Positions 1 to 11,676 of a stretch of DNA of 64,000 nucleotides are shown piece after piece. Numbering within the stretch: position 1 is the stretch's first letter; each line of letters starts with the position of its first letter. The notes under the pieces are model-generated. The model was given only the letters and a program-made list of their open reading frames with translations. It searched no databases and was not told the DNA's origin. Where the stretch lies: assembly GCA_001972305.1 (NCBI GenBank), contig BDDD01000263.1, positions 31,597 to 95,596 of the forward strand, in the 5' to 3' direction. Position numbers and translations under genes: made by a program. This stretch comes from Cephalotus follicularis (taxonomy: Eukaryota; Streptophyta; Magnoliopsida; Oxalidales; Cephalotaceae).

Positions 1-763
1 TCGTTACATGGACCTTATAGAAAGCTCAAATAAAAAAGATCTATATAAAATTACCTCTTTGAATTCAGTCTTAGTCTATAGCCTATTTGATTCGAGTTAT
101 TAAAACCTTAGGGGTGTTCTACACCTAGTTCCTTAAAACCAATTGGTTTGAGAGCAACTGTTCGAAAGCTCGCTACATGGATCCTATAGCAAAGCTAAAA
201 AGCAACTTTCATGTTTAAGAAATGATCTAGTTATGATATTAACTAGAAAAGTGATATGTTTTATGAATGTTTTAGTCATATATGTTGACTAGAAAATTGT
301 TATGATGAAATGTGTTTAAACACCTTACTGAGCTATTTTGAGCTCATTCCTTTCAATGTTATTTTCAAATAAAATGTTTTCAGGAAATGAATGAGTGGAG
401 AATGCGAGCTTAGAGGAAGCTCTTAAGAAGGAATTTTTTGAGAAACGAAGGCTATGCGATGATATTCGCATTATGTTTTGTTATGTAATAAGAATAATGT
501 TTTTCCGCTGTAATATGTGTTTATGTACAATAGTGATCCTGTGTAATGTAGACCTATGATATGGTTATGACATATTTTTTATAAGATGATTATGTGTAAA
601 GATAAATTGAAGATTATGTACGATTTTGCCAGACGTGAATTTATGATGTTATGTACTTTTAGAAAAGAATACCTAAGGATGTAACGTTTCACACCCAACG
701 TAACGCAACCGATCTTTGGAGTTCGCTTTGAGCTATTAGCGAGCTCGGCTCGGGGTCGTTACA
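1..763. repeat. 3' portion of an unidentified LTR interrupting a copia element
   Basis: No coding potential. The segment ends in CGGGGTCGTTACA, a typical plant LTR 3' terminus (CA end), and copia pol sequence starts immediately afterwards in mid-domain. The simplest reading is an LTR, or the right end of an element, inserted into the copia coding region. Its left end lies outside the window, so the target duplication cannot be checked; GTATG at 764-768 would be the right-hand copy. A short imperfect direct repeat (TCGTTACATGG... at 1 and TCGCTACATGG... at 170) lies inside. The superfamily is unknown; gypsy is a guess. Confidence 0.5.
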
Positions 764-764
764 G

Positions 765-3458
765 TATGTGGTAGATATATATGATTTGAATAATGTTAAA
801 TGTCTAGTGTCTATAAATGAGGATAGTTGGCTATAGCATAGAAGATTAGGTCATGTAGGTATGTCAACCATATCAAAGCTTTTAAAACATGAATTAGTTA
901 AAGGACTCCCTAAAATTAACTTTGAAAAAGATAAAGTTTGTGACGCATGTCAATACGGAAAACAAACTAGAGTTTCTTTCAAAAGCAAAGACATTGTATC
1001 AACAACTAGGCCATTGCAACTTTTGCTTATAGATTTTTTTGGTCCTATAGATATTAGAAGTCTAGGTGGTAAGTCCTATGCCATGGTCATAGTAGACGAT
1101 TATTCGAGATATACATGGAATATTTTCCTAGCCCACAAAAATGAATCTTTCAAAGAATTTTCAATTTTTTGCAAAATTGTTCAAAATGAAAAGGATACTT
1201 ATATTTCTAAAATTAGAAGTGATCATGGAAAAGAGTTTGAAAATCATTTGTTTGAAAATTTTTGTAATGAAAATGGTTTTATACATGAGTTCTCCACTCC
1301 TAGAACACCTCAACAAAATGGGGTTGTTGAAAGGAAGAATAGAACGTTACAAGAAATGTGTATAACACTTTTAAACGAAAATAATTTACCAAAATATTTT
1401 TGGGCGGAAGCAATAAATACTTCGTGTTATATCCTAAATCGCATATCAATAAGACCAATTCTCAAAAAGACTCCATATGAATTATGGAGGGGGAGAAAGC
1501 CGAACATTAGTTACTTTCACACCTTCGGATGCAAGTGCTTAATCCATAATAATGGAAAAGAGCATCTTGGAAAATTCGACTCCAAAGTCGACGAAGGTAT
1601 TTTTCTTGGTTATTCCTCTAGTAGTAGGGCCTATAGATGCTTCAATAAAAGAATCTTACTAGTTGAAGAATCAATGCATGTTATATTTGATGAAACTAAC
1701 CCTAAACTTCCAAAAGAAGTTATTGATGATGATTGTGTAGAGTTTATTGAAAATGAAGTTAACAAGCTAAATCTAGATGAAACCAAAAAGGAGGAGTCCA
1801 CTATAGAATAAACCCCTCAAGAAAGCTATCAAGAAGCTCTCCACGGCAAAATGTTGAAGGTGGTAAGAGGACACCCTCATGAAGCAATAATAGGTAATCC
1901 TAGATTAGGTGTATCTACTAGATCTAGTGTAAATCATAATTATATTGCATTCTTGTCACAAATAGACCCTAAAAATATAAATGAGGCCAAAAAAGATGAA
2001 AATTGGATTAATGATATGCAAGAGGAATTAAATCAATTCTAAAGAAATAAAGTATGGAATCTAGTTCCTAGGCCTAGTAACCAAAACATAATCAACACAA
2101 AATGGGTATTTCGTAACAAAGTAGATGACCAAGGAATTATAATTAGAAACAAAGCTAGGCTAGTTGCTAAGGGATATTCCCAAGAAGAGGGAATTGACTT
2201 TGATGAGTCATACGCACCCGTAGCAAGATTAGAGTCTATACGAATGTTACTTGCATATGCATCATTTAAGGATTTCACCCTCTTTCAAATGGATGTAAAG
2301 AGTGCATTCTTAAATGGTGTAATAAAGGAGGAAGTTTATGTGGAACAACCTCCCGGGTTTGAAAACCCTCATTTTCCCAACCATGTCTTTAAACTTTCAA
2401 AAGAATTATATGGCTTGAAACAAGCTCCTAGAGCTTGGTACGAAAAGTTAAGTGCCTATTTACTCGAAAATGGCTTCAAAAGAGGAACAATCGATATCAC
2501 CCTCTTCACAAAAACTGTTAATAAAGAAATTTTAATTGTTCAAGTCTATGTTGATGATATAATTTTCGGTTCTACTAACAAAGACTTGTGCAAAAGTTTC
2601 GCTAAGATCATGCAGGAAGAATTTGAAATGAGCATGATGGGTGAACTCAGCTACTTCCTTGGACTTCAAGTCAAACAACTAGAGGAAGGAATCTTCATCA
2701 ATCAATTAAAGTATGTCAAGGACTTACTCAAAAGATTTGGGATGGAGAACACCAAAAAGAGTAAGACACCTATGAGTACAACTACCAAACTTGATAAAGA
2801 TGAGCAAGGTAAGTCTATTGATCAAAAATTGTATAGAAGCATGATAGGTTCATTGCTTTACTTAACAACGAGTAGGCCAGACATTTTGTTTAGTGTATGC
2901 TTATGTGCTAGATTCCAAGCATGTCCCAAGGAATCCCACTTGCATGCCGTAAAACGAATATTCAACTATTTAGCATACACACCCTTCTTAGGACTATGGT
3001 ATCCTAGGAAATCATCCTTTGACTTACACACTTACTCCGATGCCGATTTTGGAGGATATAAAGTGGATAGAAAAAGCATGAGTGGCACGTGTCAATTTTT
3101 AGGCAATATGCTTATTTCTTGGTTTAGCAAGAAACAAAATTCGGTAGCACTTTCTACTACCGAAGCCGAATATATTGCTGCCGGAAGTTGTTGCGCCCAA
3201 ATTATGTGGATGAAGCAACAACTCCTTGACTATGGCTTTAACATTGAAAAAGTGAAAATTAGATGTGATAACACTAGTGCGATAGGTTTAGGGAAAAACC
3301 CAGTTCATCACTCTAGGACTAAACACATTGACATAAGATATCTCTTCATAAAAGATCGCATAGAAAAAGGTGATATTGAATTAGTTTTCGTCCCGACTCA
3401 AGAACAAGTCGCGTACATCTTCACAAAACCATTGTTGACATTTATGTCTCAATCCTAG
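765..3458 (+). pseudogene. SIRE-like Ty1/copia pol (integrase, reverse transcriptase, RNase H), 5' truncated, three in-frame stops
   Basis: One reading frame spans the whole segment. It opens inside the GAG-pre-integrase region and continues with the integrase zinc finger (HRRLGH near 837, CDAC near 940) and the integrase core with D (near 1030), D (near 1222) and E (in PQQNGVVERKNRT near 1310). The reverse transcriptase follows, with [11 protein letters not shown] near 2548, then copia RNase H with SDAD, EAEY and CDNTSA. Only three stops interrupt it: TAG at 834-836 (where the family has Trp), TAA at 1809-1811 and TAA at 2040-2042. There is no frameshift, so decay is recent or mild. Gag and protease are absent, cut off by the LTR at 1-763. 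The C-terminus ends abruptly just after TKPL. Words such as [16 protein letters not shown] suggest the SIRE/Maximus lineage; this is by memory of the family, not a search. Confidence 0.9.
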
Positions 3459-3554
3459 TTTTGATTATAACATATTTGTGTTTAACCAAGTTTCTTTGTG
3501 TGCAACAAAAACGTGGAAAGCGCAAAACAGCACAAAAAACTGCAGAAACAGGCC

Positions 3555-3920
3555 AAACCGTCGACGCTCAGAAATAAAGTGTCAGCGCTTTGTGCAACAG
3601 TCGAGACAATGAACAAAGCGTCTACCGTTGAAGTATTTTGAGGAGAGGAACAAATGCTCAAACCTTCGACGCCTAAATTTAAGCGTCTGCGCTTTAAGGC
3701 AAAGCGTCTGCGCTTTGACACACGGAGTCTGCTGATTAAACCAGTGACTTAAGGAGGAATTCAATTTGGCACAAGCGGCGACGCTTTGATCTAACCGTTT
3801 GCGCTTTGAGGAAACAGTCGACTCCAACATCCAGAACGCCTGCACTTTGACTCGACAAATTCAAATTAAAATACCTAACGGTCACATAAGCGTCGACGCT
3901 TTGAAGGAGACAGTCGACGC
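3555..3920. repeat. Phased array of AAGCG-N4-CGCTT dyad motifs in the copia LTR
   Basis: Four-base cores (TCGA or degenerate) start at 3561, 3582, 3601, 3621; 3666, 3686, 3707, 3728; 3778, 3798, 3818, 3839; 3893, 3914. Spacing inside groups is 19-21 bp; groups are 45-54 bp apart. Typical units are AAGCGTCTGCGCTT (arms perfectly complementary, core TCTG) and AAGCGTCGACGCTT. An additional TCGA at 3852 is out of phase. Spacer sequences differ, so this is not a simple tandem repeat. Confidence 0.75.
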
Positions 3921-4568
3921 TTTGCGCGGCTGAAAAGAATTCTGACAGAGTTTTAATGCGCCGTTTTTTATGCAACAACTTTCAAGACATACCCAATGGA
4001 TCTCTGAGGCAAAAACATATATATACAAAGGTGTTTTGAAGAGAAAAGAGGAAGGCGAACAACAAGTGACATCAAATAAAAAGATCATTCAAGAGAACAC
4101 ACCACAAGCATTCAAAAATCAAAGTTCATCTCAAAAGCCTCTATCTTATATATTAGCCCATATTTGTTCTCACTTAAATTGAGCGATCTTATCTTGTAAA
4201 TCCAGCCTTTTGAGAGGTTTAGAATGAAACACTATTTTATCTATTTCGATTGTAATAGGGGAGTGAACCCTAAAAGAAATTAGGGAGTGAACCCAAGAGA
4301 GTTGTAAGTGATTGAATTCAATCACAAAGGTGTACCGAATAGCACCCGGAATTGTATTCGGAGAATAGTGGAAACTCAAGGAGATCCTTGGGAAAAGTGG
4401 ACGTAGGCAAGAGTTTTGCCAAACCACTCTAAAATCGTGTTTGCACTCTCTCTAACTCTCTCTCTTTAAATTGTTTATTTACTTGCTTTTGTGTGCATAC
4501 ATATGTGCTCATTGGTTTGTTAAATTAAAATTGCAAAAAGTATAATTATTTTTAGAAACTACAATTCA

Positions 4569-4601
4569 CCCCCCGACCCCCCCCCCCCCCCCCCCCCCCC
4601 C
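4569..4601. repeat. Poly-C tract (6 C, GA, 25 C)
   Basis: Six C at 4569-4574, then GA, then 25 consecutive C at 4577-4601. A C run is usual near the end of this LTR class, but 25 is long, and the next element starts truncated about 20 bp later. It may be slippage expansion or a sequencing/assembly join. Confidence 0.9.
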
Positions 4602-4621
4602 GCTGACTGATGTAGTTTATT

Positions 4622-6746
4622 CACTGGGGATAGAGGAGAGCTTGCTGGAGAATTGTTGGAGCTTGCATGTTGAAGGATTAGAGGTCAAAGAAGGAGTTGA
4701 AGCCTTGATTCCTGGTAAGCTTCCAATTTGGGATTATGGTTGAAGTTATAGGCTAACAGTAGTACATACGGTTTACATGTATATTGTCCATAATGTCAAA
4801 TTTAGAAATGGTAATGAAAGCGGTCAAGAATGTGAATGTGAAGCTTAGGGAATTATTGATAACTCTAATTCGAATTATAGTTGTTGTTATAGTTGTCAAA
4901 AGGTATATATATACATCTTATGTCAACACGATTAAGGTTAATGAACATGGAATTGAAATAGAATTGGCAAAGGGTTCAAAGAGAAGTTGTAAATGGGTAA
5001 TTTTGAGGCTTAATGAACTATTGATGAACTACTGTTAGAGTAGTAATTGGTATCTGGATAATTAGTTAAACTTACTGATTAAATGTCTGAACCTTCGAGC
5101 ATGCTTTGTATAGATCAATTCTGCTGAGATTGGAAGGTTAAGTTGGTGAAAGACATTTGGGAGCTCAAAGAGAGAAATCAATCCAAATTGATTTCAGGAT
5201 AGCGTTTAAGGTAGGGGTAATGACATGTTTTTGAAGATATTATATGCATATCATGTATGGTTAATTTTCTATTTGATTGCATGTGTTGATTGAGTTAGTA
5301 TTTGGACATTGAAATACATACCCTGCTACTGCCTGCCAGTTTCTGGGCAAGGCAGTCGACTGTTCTTCATGGCAGTCGACTACTCAATATATCCAGTCGA
5401 CTGTTAAGAGAAACAGTCGACTACTCAATCCAAATAGCCGACTGTCCTGGGATAAGATTCTGATATAGGTTCTGTTAGGGCCTCAATTTGAATGTAATTA
5501 ACCCGGCCCCATATGGGATGACTGTAACAGTTAATCCTGGCCTTATATAATTACATTCCAGAAATTAAACGACATATGCACTCCTGGTGAAAGTTGTGCA
5601 AGAATGACTATGGTATGCCTTGACCGTATTGAATCCTTCGAATTGCTACTGTCCTTTACTGTTTTTGCTGCATATGCTACTGTTATAATTAGTATATACT
5701 GTTTTGGGTGTTCATTAACACCACTGTCCCTTATTTTTCAAATGATTGAACCAACTAGTGCTTTAAGCACAAATATGAGTTCCTTATGGTTTTCAAAATG
5801 GAAATGTATAATGTCAAATGATTACTGTGTTTCCTCCAACGTGAGGTACTGTTACTGTACCGAATATCGTTTTCCTCCAAGGAGATGTACGATTACTGAA
5901 TTTTTATATGTTTCAAAAGAAAACAACCCTATATTACAATTTAAAAACTTGTGTAATATTACTAAATTGATTGAATTGATTGTCTATGCTATTGCCGTTA
6001 GTCGAGTGATAGGAGACATCACTGGCTACGGAGGTAGTCCTATGTGACAGGAGTTGGCTAGAGAATCCACCCAAATTGTCTGCAATTGCAGAGGTTGATT
6101 GTTAAACTGCCCGCTAATGCCGGTAGTAACTGACCTGATTTATCATCCTCGGAGTGAAGGGTGATAGATAGGTGGTGCACTGTTGGTGCTAGGAGTTAGC
6201 GACATGTGACACCCAAACCACTGTACTGATTGATTGTACCCTTGTGCGGTATTCTTGCATTGTACTGTCTATGGCCACTTGGCATGATTGCTTAAATATT
6301 GGAATATTAAGATGCTATTTTATATATATAATGTCATACATGTTGCATCTATAGATTCGATTATCATGCATTATCTTCCTACTTAGCCAAGTGAGGACAA
6401 CGGGTAACCCCTACAATTTCAAATTAAGCAAAGACGTACGGGAGGTGCTATTGGAGCTTTTGGAGAGTTTCTATTCTGTTAAGGTTGTTACTCTTATGTT
6501 GTAATTAGTTTTGTAATGAACGATTCGCACTCCGTTGTTGTTGTTGTACTTTCCTTATGTATAAGGATATTATTGGATTGTATAAGCACGTAGTATGGGC
6601 TTCGTGCGGATGACTTTTATAATCCGGGTCATGGAATGCTTCCGCTTATATATTTGAATTGTTATTATTTATTGCTGGATTGTTTACTTATTCCTGATAT
6701 TACCACATATGTTGTCTAAATGTAAGGGAATTAACTGGGTGTGACA
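4622..6746 (+). repeat. Tekay-like LTR1 (5' LTR, first ~510 bp missing)
   Basis: Aligns to LTR2 from CACTGGGGATAGAGG onward and ends GGGTGTGACA followed by the primer binding site. About 510 bp present at the start of LTR2 is missing. It carries private differences in its 5' half and is one 20-bp array unit shorter than LTR2 and LTR3. A stretch readable as 147 codons at 5604-6047 is non-coding LTR. Confidence 0.9.
5353..5446. repeat. CAGTCGACTG array, five units, in LTR1
   Basis: Units start at 5353, 5373, 5394, 5414 and 5435, spacing 20, 21, 20, 21. The first four contain GTCGAC; the last is degenerate (TAGCCGACTG). Confidence 0.9.
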
Positions 6747-6749
6747 GCA

Positions 6750-6761
6750 TGGTATCAGAGC
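6750..6761 (+). other. Primer binding site, copy 1
   Basis: TGGTATCAGAGC three bases after the LTR end (6746), complementary to the 3' end of initiator methionine tRNA, the usual primer of plant LTR retrotransposons. Confidence 0.85.
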
Positions 6762-6849
6762 ATATTCCATATACGCTAGCTGGGATAAGTTTCTCGGAAA
6801 TTAAGTGAATTGTTTCCTAATGATTATGTCATTCCATATAGGAAACCGA

Positions 6850-7787
6850 ATGGACCTACGAAGAGGTAGAAGAGGAAGGCTTAGAGCCGACGAAGTAGTT
6901 AATGCACCGCCAGTGCACGAACATGATCCGCCAGCGAATGAAGGAGTAAATGTTCCTCCAGCGCATGATGAGAGGAGTAACTTTGACCGCATGGCTGACC
7001 TCTTTCAACAACAGATACAAGATAATGCGGTGGATTTGGCCTATCATCAGGCTCCTGAAGCTTGTCATACTGGTGGATTTGGCCGAGATCTGGAGCGGTT
7101 CATGAGACAGAATCCTCCGACATTCAATAGTGAACTGAATGCTATTGTGACCGAGCAATGGATTAGAGATTTGGAGAAAATATTTGCTGCCCTTGAATAT
7201 ACTGATGAGCAGAAACTCAACTTTGCTGTATACCGCTAATGGGGCGAGGCTACTTATTCGTGGGAAAGGACTGAAGCAAAGTGGGAATCCCATGGACTTG
7301 ACAGGACTTGGGATAGATTTCAGTCTGAGATCCTTACCACTTATGTGCCACAGATAGAACGTGACCGGAGGGAGACCGAACTGATGGAGTTACATCAAGG
7401 GGACATGACGGTAGCTCAGTACCAGACTAGATTTGTGGAACTGGAAAGACATACACCTTATCTTGTGGAGGGTGAATCATGAATGATCCGAAGGTTTCTA
7501 AAAGGCCTTCGACCTGACATCAGATATAAACTGTTGGTGTTGCAGCTAACCTCTTTTGTAGACATTGCTGAGAGGGCAATGATTCTGGAAGCCGATGTGA
7601 ATGAGAGAAGGGCGGAACGGACTTGTACTAATCAATCGAGGGCCGCACAGTCACAGGGGTAAGGGAGTAATAATCCAGCTAAGTCAACAAAGTCTGACAA
7701 CAGAGGTCAAGGAGGTTCTCGACGTAGAAATTCACGATCAAGGACTCCTAACCGAAGCGGTCAACAAATGCGGGTGGATGAACTTTT
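6850..7787 (+). pseudogene. Tekay-like gag, copy 1, three stops and a frameshift
   Basis: Encodes the retrotransposon capsid protein that packages the RNA. I choose the ATG at 6850, starting MDLRRGRRGR, just after the primer binding region; an in-frame ATG at 6805 is upstream. The gag core (RFMRQNPP..., WIRDLEKIF) is followed by the usual acidic/basic region. The frame is broken by TAA 7237-7239, TGA 7480-7482 and TAA 7660-7662. It leaves frame near the T-run at 7784-7788, so the zinc knuckle continues in the next reading frame. Two of the stops fit C-to-T change of CGA or CAA codons. Confidence 0.9.
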
Positions 7788-10700
7788 TGTGGTCGTCAGA
7801 ACCATGATGAGACTGAATGCTGGAAAAATATGGGGAAATGCTTGAGGTGTGGTTCACAAGAACATATGCTGAACAGTTGTCCTATGATGAGGGATCAAGC
7901 ACGCGGCCAACAGGGAAGTGCTGGTGCAAGTGGTAGTGCTGCGGCTGCTCAACCGCGAAAGGATACCGGGAAGGGGACTGTGAAAGGTAGGGTCTACACC
8001 TTATCTAGAGATGATGTGCCAGAATCTACTACTGTTGTGGGAGGTACTATTTATATATCTGGCATACTAGCTCATGTATTGATTGACCCTGGTGTGACAC
8101 ATTCATTCATTGCATCCGAATTTACTTGCAATTTGCATGGTATTACTTCTTGATTGCCTTATGTACTGGAGGTGAGTACTCCTGCGGGTACTTGTCTTCT
8201 ATCTGACACTATAATGAAAGATTGTGAGATCATGGTAGCTGGGATTCAGTTATCTGCTGACTTGATAGTGTTACCTATCCGGGATTTTGATGTAATCTTG
8301 GGGATGGACTGGCTATATACTTATCATGCTTGTGTTGATTGCTATAACAAGATGATGACTTTTTACCTTCAAGATGGGACTAAGTGCATGTTTATCGGGG
8401 AGAAGAATGTTTCTGCTCCTATCATTTCGTATACCCGAGCACAGAAGTATCTCAAGCAAGGATGTGAAGGCTATTTGGCGTATGTGATTGATCATACGAA
8501 AGGTACGCCTAGTATTGAACAAGTGCCTGTTGTATGTGAATTTCCTGATGTATTCCCAGATGAACTCACTTCGTTGCCACCTGAGAGAGATGTAGAGTTC
8601 AACATCGAACTATTGCCTGGGACAACTCCTATATCTAAAGCTCCGTATCGAATGGCTCCTGCCGAACTGAAGGAGTTGAAGACTTAATTACAGGATTACC
8701 TTGATAAGGGCTTTATCAGATCGAGTGTATCACCTTGGGGAGCATCGGTTCTGTTTGTGAAAAAGAAGGATGGATCAATGCTACTATGCATCAATTACAG
8801 GCTGCTAAATCAGGTAACGGTGAAGAACAAGTATTCTCTGCCACATATTGAGGAGTTGTTCGACCAATTGCAAGGCTCTACTGTATTCTCCAAACTTGAC
8901 CTAAGAACAGGTTATCATCAGTTGAGGATCAGAGAAGGTGATGTGGAGAAGACCGCATTTCAAACCAGATATGGGCATTACGAATTTCTGATACTGCCGT
9001 TTGGTTTGACAAATGCTCATGAAGCCTTTATGTGTCTGATGAACAAAGTGTTCCAACCCTATCTTGACCAGTTTGTCGTTATATTCTTAGATGACATCCT
9101 GATTTATTCGAAGAGCATTGAGGAACACATGCAACACTTTAGAATTGTATTGCAGACACTGCGAAAGGAACAACTATACGCAAAATTCAGCAAGTGCGAA
9201 TTTTGGTTGGACCATATGACTTTCCTAGGTCACATAGTGTCAAGTGAAGGATTGTCGGTGGATCCTTCGAAGATAGAAAGTATTGTTGATTGGCCCCAAC
9301 CATGGAATGTTACTGAGGTTCGTAGTTTCTTGGGATTGGCTGGCTACTACCAAAGGTTCATCAAAGGGTTTTCGAAGCTTGCCACACCGTTGACACAGTT
9401 GACTGAGAAGAAGTCAAGTTTTGTATGGGATGATTCTTGTGAGGCAAGTTTCCAAGAGTTGAAGAGTCGGTTGATTTCGGCTGCAGTACTGGCATTACCG
9501 GAAGGTAATGATGGTTTCACTGTCTATACTGATGCTTCTGGGAAGGGATTGGGATGCGTTCTTATGCAACATGGTAGGGTGATTGCATACGGATTGAGGA
9601 AGTTAAAGCCGTACGAAGAAAATTATCCCCTCCACGATCTTGAGTTGGCAGCCATAGTGTTTGCTTTGAAGAAATGGAGGCACTACCTCTATGGTGCTCA
9701 ATTGGAGATCTTTACTGACAACAAAAGTTTAAAGTATTTATTTTCCCAGAAGGATCTCAACATGAGACAGAGACGATGGGTGGAATTCTTTAATGACTAC
9801 AACTGCAACATTCAATACCACCCCGGGAAAGCGAATGTAGTGGCAGATGCGCTGAGCCGCAAGGTTATAATTGTTGGAGCAATGGTTTCACAGTGGAAGC
9901 TATTGGAGGAATTTCAGAGATGGAATCCGTTCATGGTTTCCCATGGAGTTATTGTGGAAAATCTGAGAGTACAACAGGAACTTCTTGAGCGTATTCTGAC
10001 TGCTCAGTACAGTGATTCTGAATTATGGAGTATTCGTGAGAACCTAGACATTGATTCTGAATTCTCCATTCATACTGATGGCATACTAAGGTTCCGAGGA
10101 AGGATACGTGTTCCAAATGACGGGAGCATCAAGGATGAACTACTGCAACAAGCTCACAAGTCCAAATACAGTGTTCACCCGGGAAGTTCCAAGATGTTGC
10201 ACGACCTGAAAAGAGACTACTGGTGGGGTGGCATGAAAAGAGATATTGCCGAATACGTAGCAAGATGTTTGACCTGTCAGAGAGTGAAGGCTGAACATCA
10301 GAAACCTGTGGGATTGCTGCAATCGCTACCAGTGGTTGAATGGAATTGGGACCATGTGACCATGGACTTCGTGTCAGGATTACCGAGGTCACGGAATCAG
10401 CATGAAGCAATATGGGTAGTAGTGGAAAGACTCACCAAGTCTGCTCACTTTCTTCCGATGAACATGACGTATTCTATCGAGAAGCTTGCTCGATTGTATA
10501 TCCGGGAGATAGTGAGATTGCATGGGCTGCCGATCAGTATTGTTTGTGACCGAGATGCTAGATTTACTTCAAGGTTTTGGAAGAAGTTCCAAGAAGCTAT
10601 GGGAACAACCTTGAACTTCAGCACTGCATTTCACCCACAGACTGACGGACAGTCCGAGCGTACTATTCAGACTCTGGAGGATATGCTACAGGCTTGCATG

Positions 10701-11405
10701 ATTGATTTCGCTGGGAGTTGGGAGGACCATCTGGCACTGATTGAGTTCTCCTACAACAACAGTTTTTGCACCAGCAATGGAATGGCTCCCTATAGAGCCT
10801 TGTATGGCAGAAAATGCAGATCACCTATTTGCTGGGACGAGGTAGGTGAGAGACAAGTGTTGGGACCGAACTTGGTACAGGAGACTACTGATAAAGTAGG
10901 GCTAATCAAGAAGAGACTACTAGCTGCACAAAGTCGGCAGAAGAGTTACGCCGATAGCAAGAGAAGAAAGCTAGAGTTTGAGAAGGGGGATCATGTTTTC
11001 CTGAAGATCTCGCCTTCGAAAGGGATACACCGTTTTGGCCTCAAAGGGAAGTTGGCTCCAAGGTATATTAGACCTTACGAGATACTGGAAAGAGTGGGGG
11101 ATGTAGCATACCAGATTGCACTACCGCTTAGATTATCAGATGTGCATAACGTATTTCATGTTTCGATGTTACGGAAATATGTACCCGACCCATCTCATAT
11201 TTTGAGCTACGACCCTGGATTCATTAGCCCTAGATTGACTTATGAGGAAAGGCCGACAAGGATAGTAGATCGGATGAAAAAGGTACTCAGGAACAAGACC
11301 ATTCCTATGGTAAAAGTGCTGTGGCGTTTTCACGGAGTGGAGGAAGCTACGTGGGAGCATGAGGACGAAATGATGGAGACATTTCCTCACTTGTTCGAAA
11401 TGTAA
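7788..11405 (+). pseudogene. Tekay-like zinc knuckle, protease, RT, RNase H, integrase, chromodomain tail, copy 1, two stops
   Basis: One frame from 7788, broken by TGA 8151-8153 and TAA 8685-8687; from 8757 it is open for 882 codons. In order: zinc knuckle CLRCGSQEHMLNSC near 7843; aspartic protease with DPG where family members have DS/TG (near 8083); RT with FLDD at 9084-9095; RNase H from about 9520; integrase zinc-binding region near 10150 and catalytic D (MDF near 10360), D (CDRDARF near 10546) and E (SER near 10651); GPF/Y-like module near 11050; and a C-terminal chromodomain-like tail ([18 protein letters not shown]) ending at 11405. Chromodomains in this group guide integration to heterochromatin. 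The stops and altered protease triad make it inactive. Confidence 0.93.
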
Positions 11406-11430
11406 GGGCTAAATTCGAGGACGAATTTTC

Positions 11431-11446
11431 TTTAAGGAGGGGGGAA
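11431..11446 (+). other. Polypurine tract
   Basis: TTTAAGGAGGGGGGAA directly before the LTR start TGTAATAACC; the purine part primes plus-strand DNA synthesis. The same tract recurs at 18786-18801. Confidence 0.85.
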
Positions 11447-11618
11447 TGTAATAACCACAATTTCAATTAATGTATATAGCTCAATTTTTTTTATAAAATA
11501 TACATTTTAATTGAGATTATTTGTCCAATTATCATAATAATTGTGATTAGTGAATATTTGGGTTGGTTAGAAATACAAATTGGCAAACAAATTTAAGGAA
11601 CCCTAAAATCAGCTCAAA

Positions 11619-11676
11619 CATCCGACTGTCACAGGGTAATAGTCGACTGACTGATGCGTGGTGTGACAGTCGACTG
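11619..11676. repeat. CAGTCGACTG array A in LTR2 (near LTR start)
   Basis: Units at 11619 (CATCCGACTG), 11640 (TAGTCGACTG) and 11667 (CAGTCGACTG), about 170-220 bp inside the LTR. Duplicated at 18974-19031 in LTR3; the equivalent part of LTR1 is missing. Confidence 0.8.

Larger units (their letters stand above)
3456..4601 (+). repeat. 3' LTR of the SIRE-like copia element (approximate ends)
   Basis: Begins right at the pol stop with TAGTTTTGATTATAACA, resembling the TGTTTTGAT... start of this LTR class, and runs to ACAATTCACCCCCC, a C-rich sequence familiar from the ends of such LTRs. It holds no plausible gene. Its first half carries a phased palindrome array (3555-3920). The 3' end is uncertain because of the C homopolymer and because the next element starts truncated. 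Confidence 0.55.

Noticed and set aside
5604-6047. 147-codon reading frame, repeated at 12959 and 20314
   Set aside because: Lies within the Tekay-like LTR, differs between LTRs by ordinary substitutions, has no domain words and a biased non-coding composition.
6750-6761. tRNA-like sequence near TGGTATCAGAGC sites
   Set aside because: Only the 12-base primer binding site is present; no tRNA fold or gene.
7784-7788. Programmed frameshift between gag and pol at a T-run
   Set aside because: Related elements have one frame and this gag also carries three stops, so a decay indel in the homopolymer is simpler.
10129-10410. Minus-strand reading frames over integrase
   Set aside because: Shadow of the pol gene on the opposite strand.
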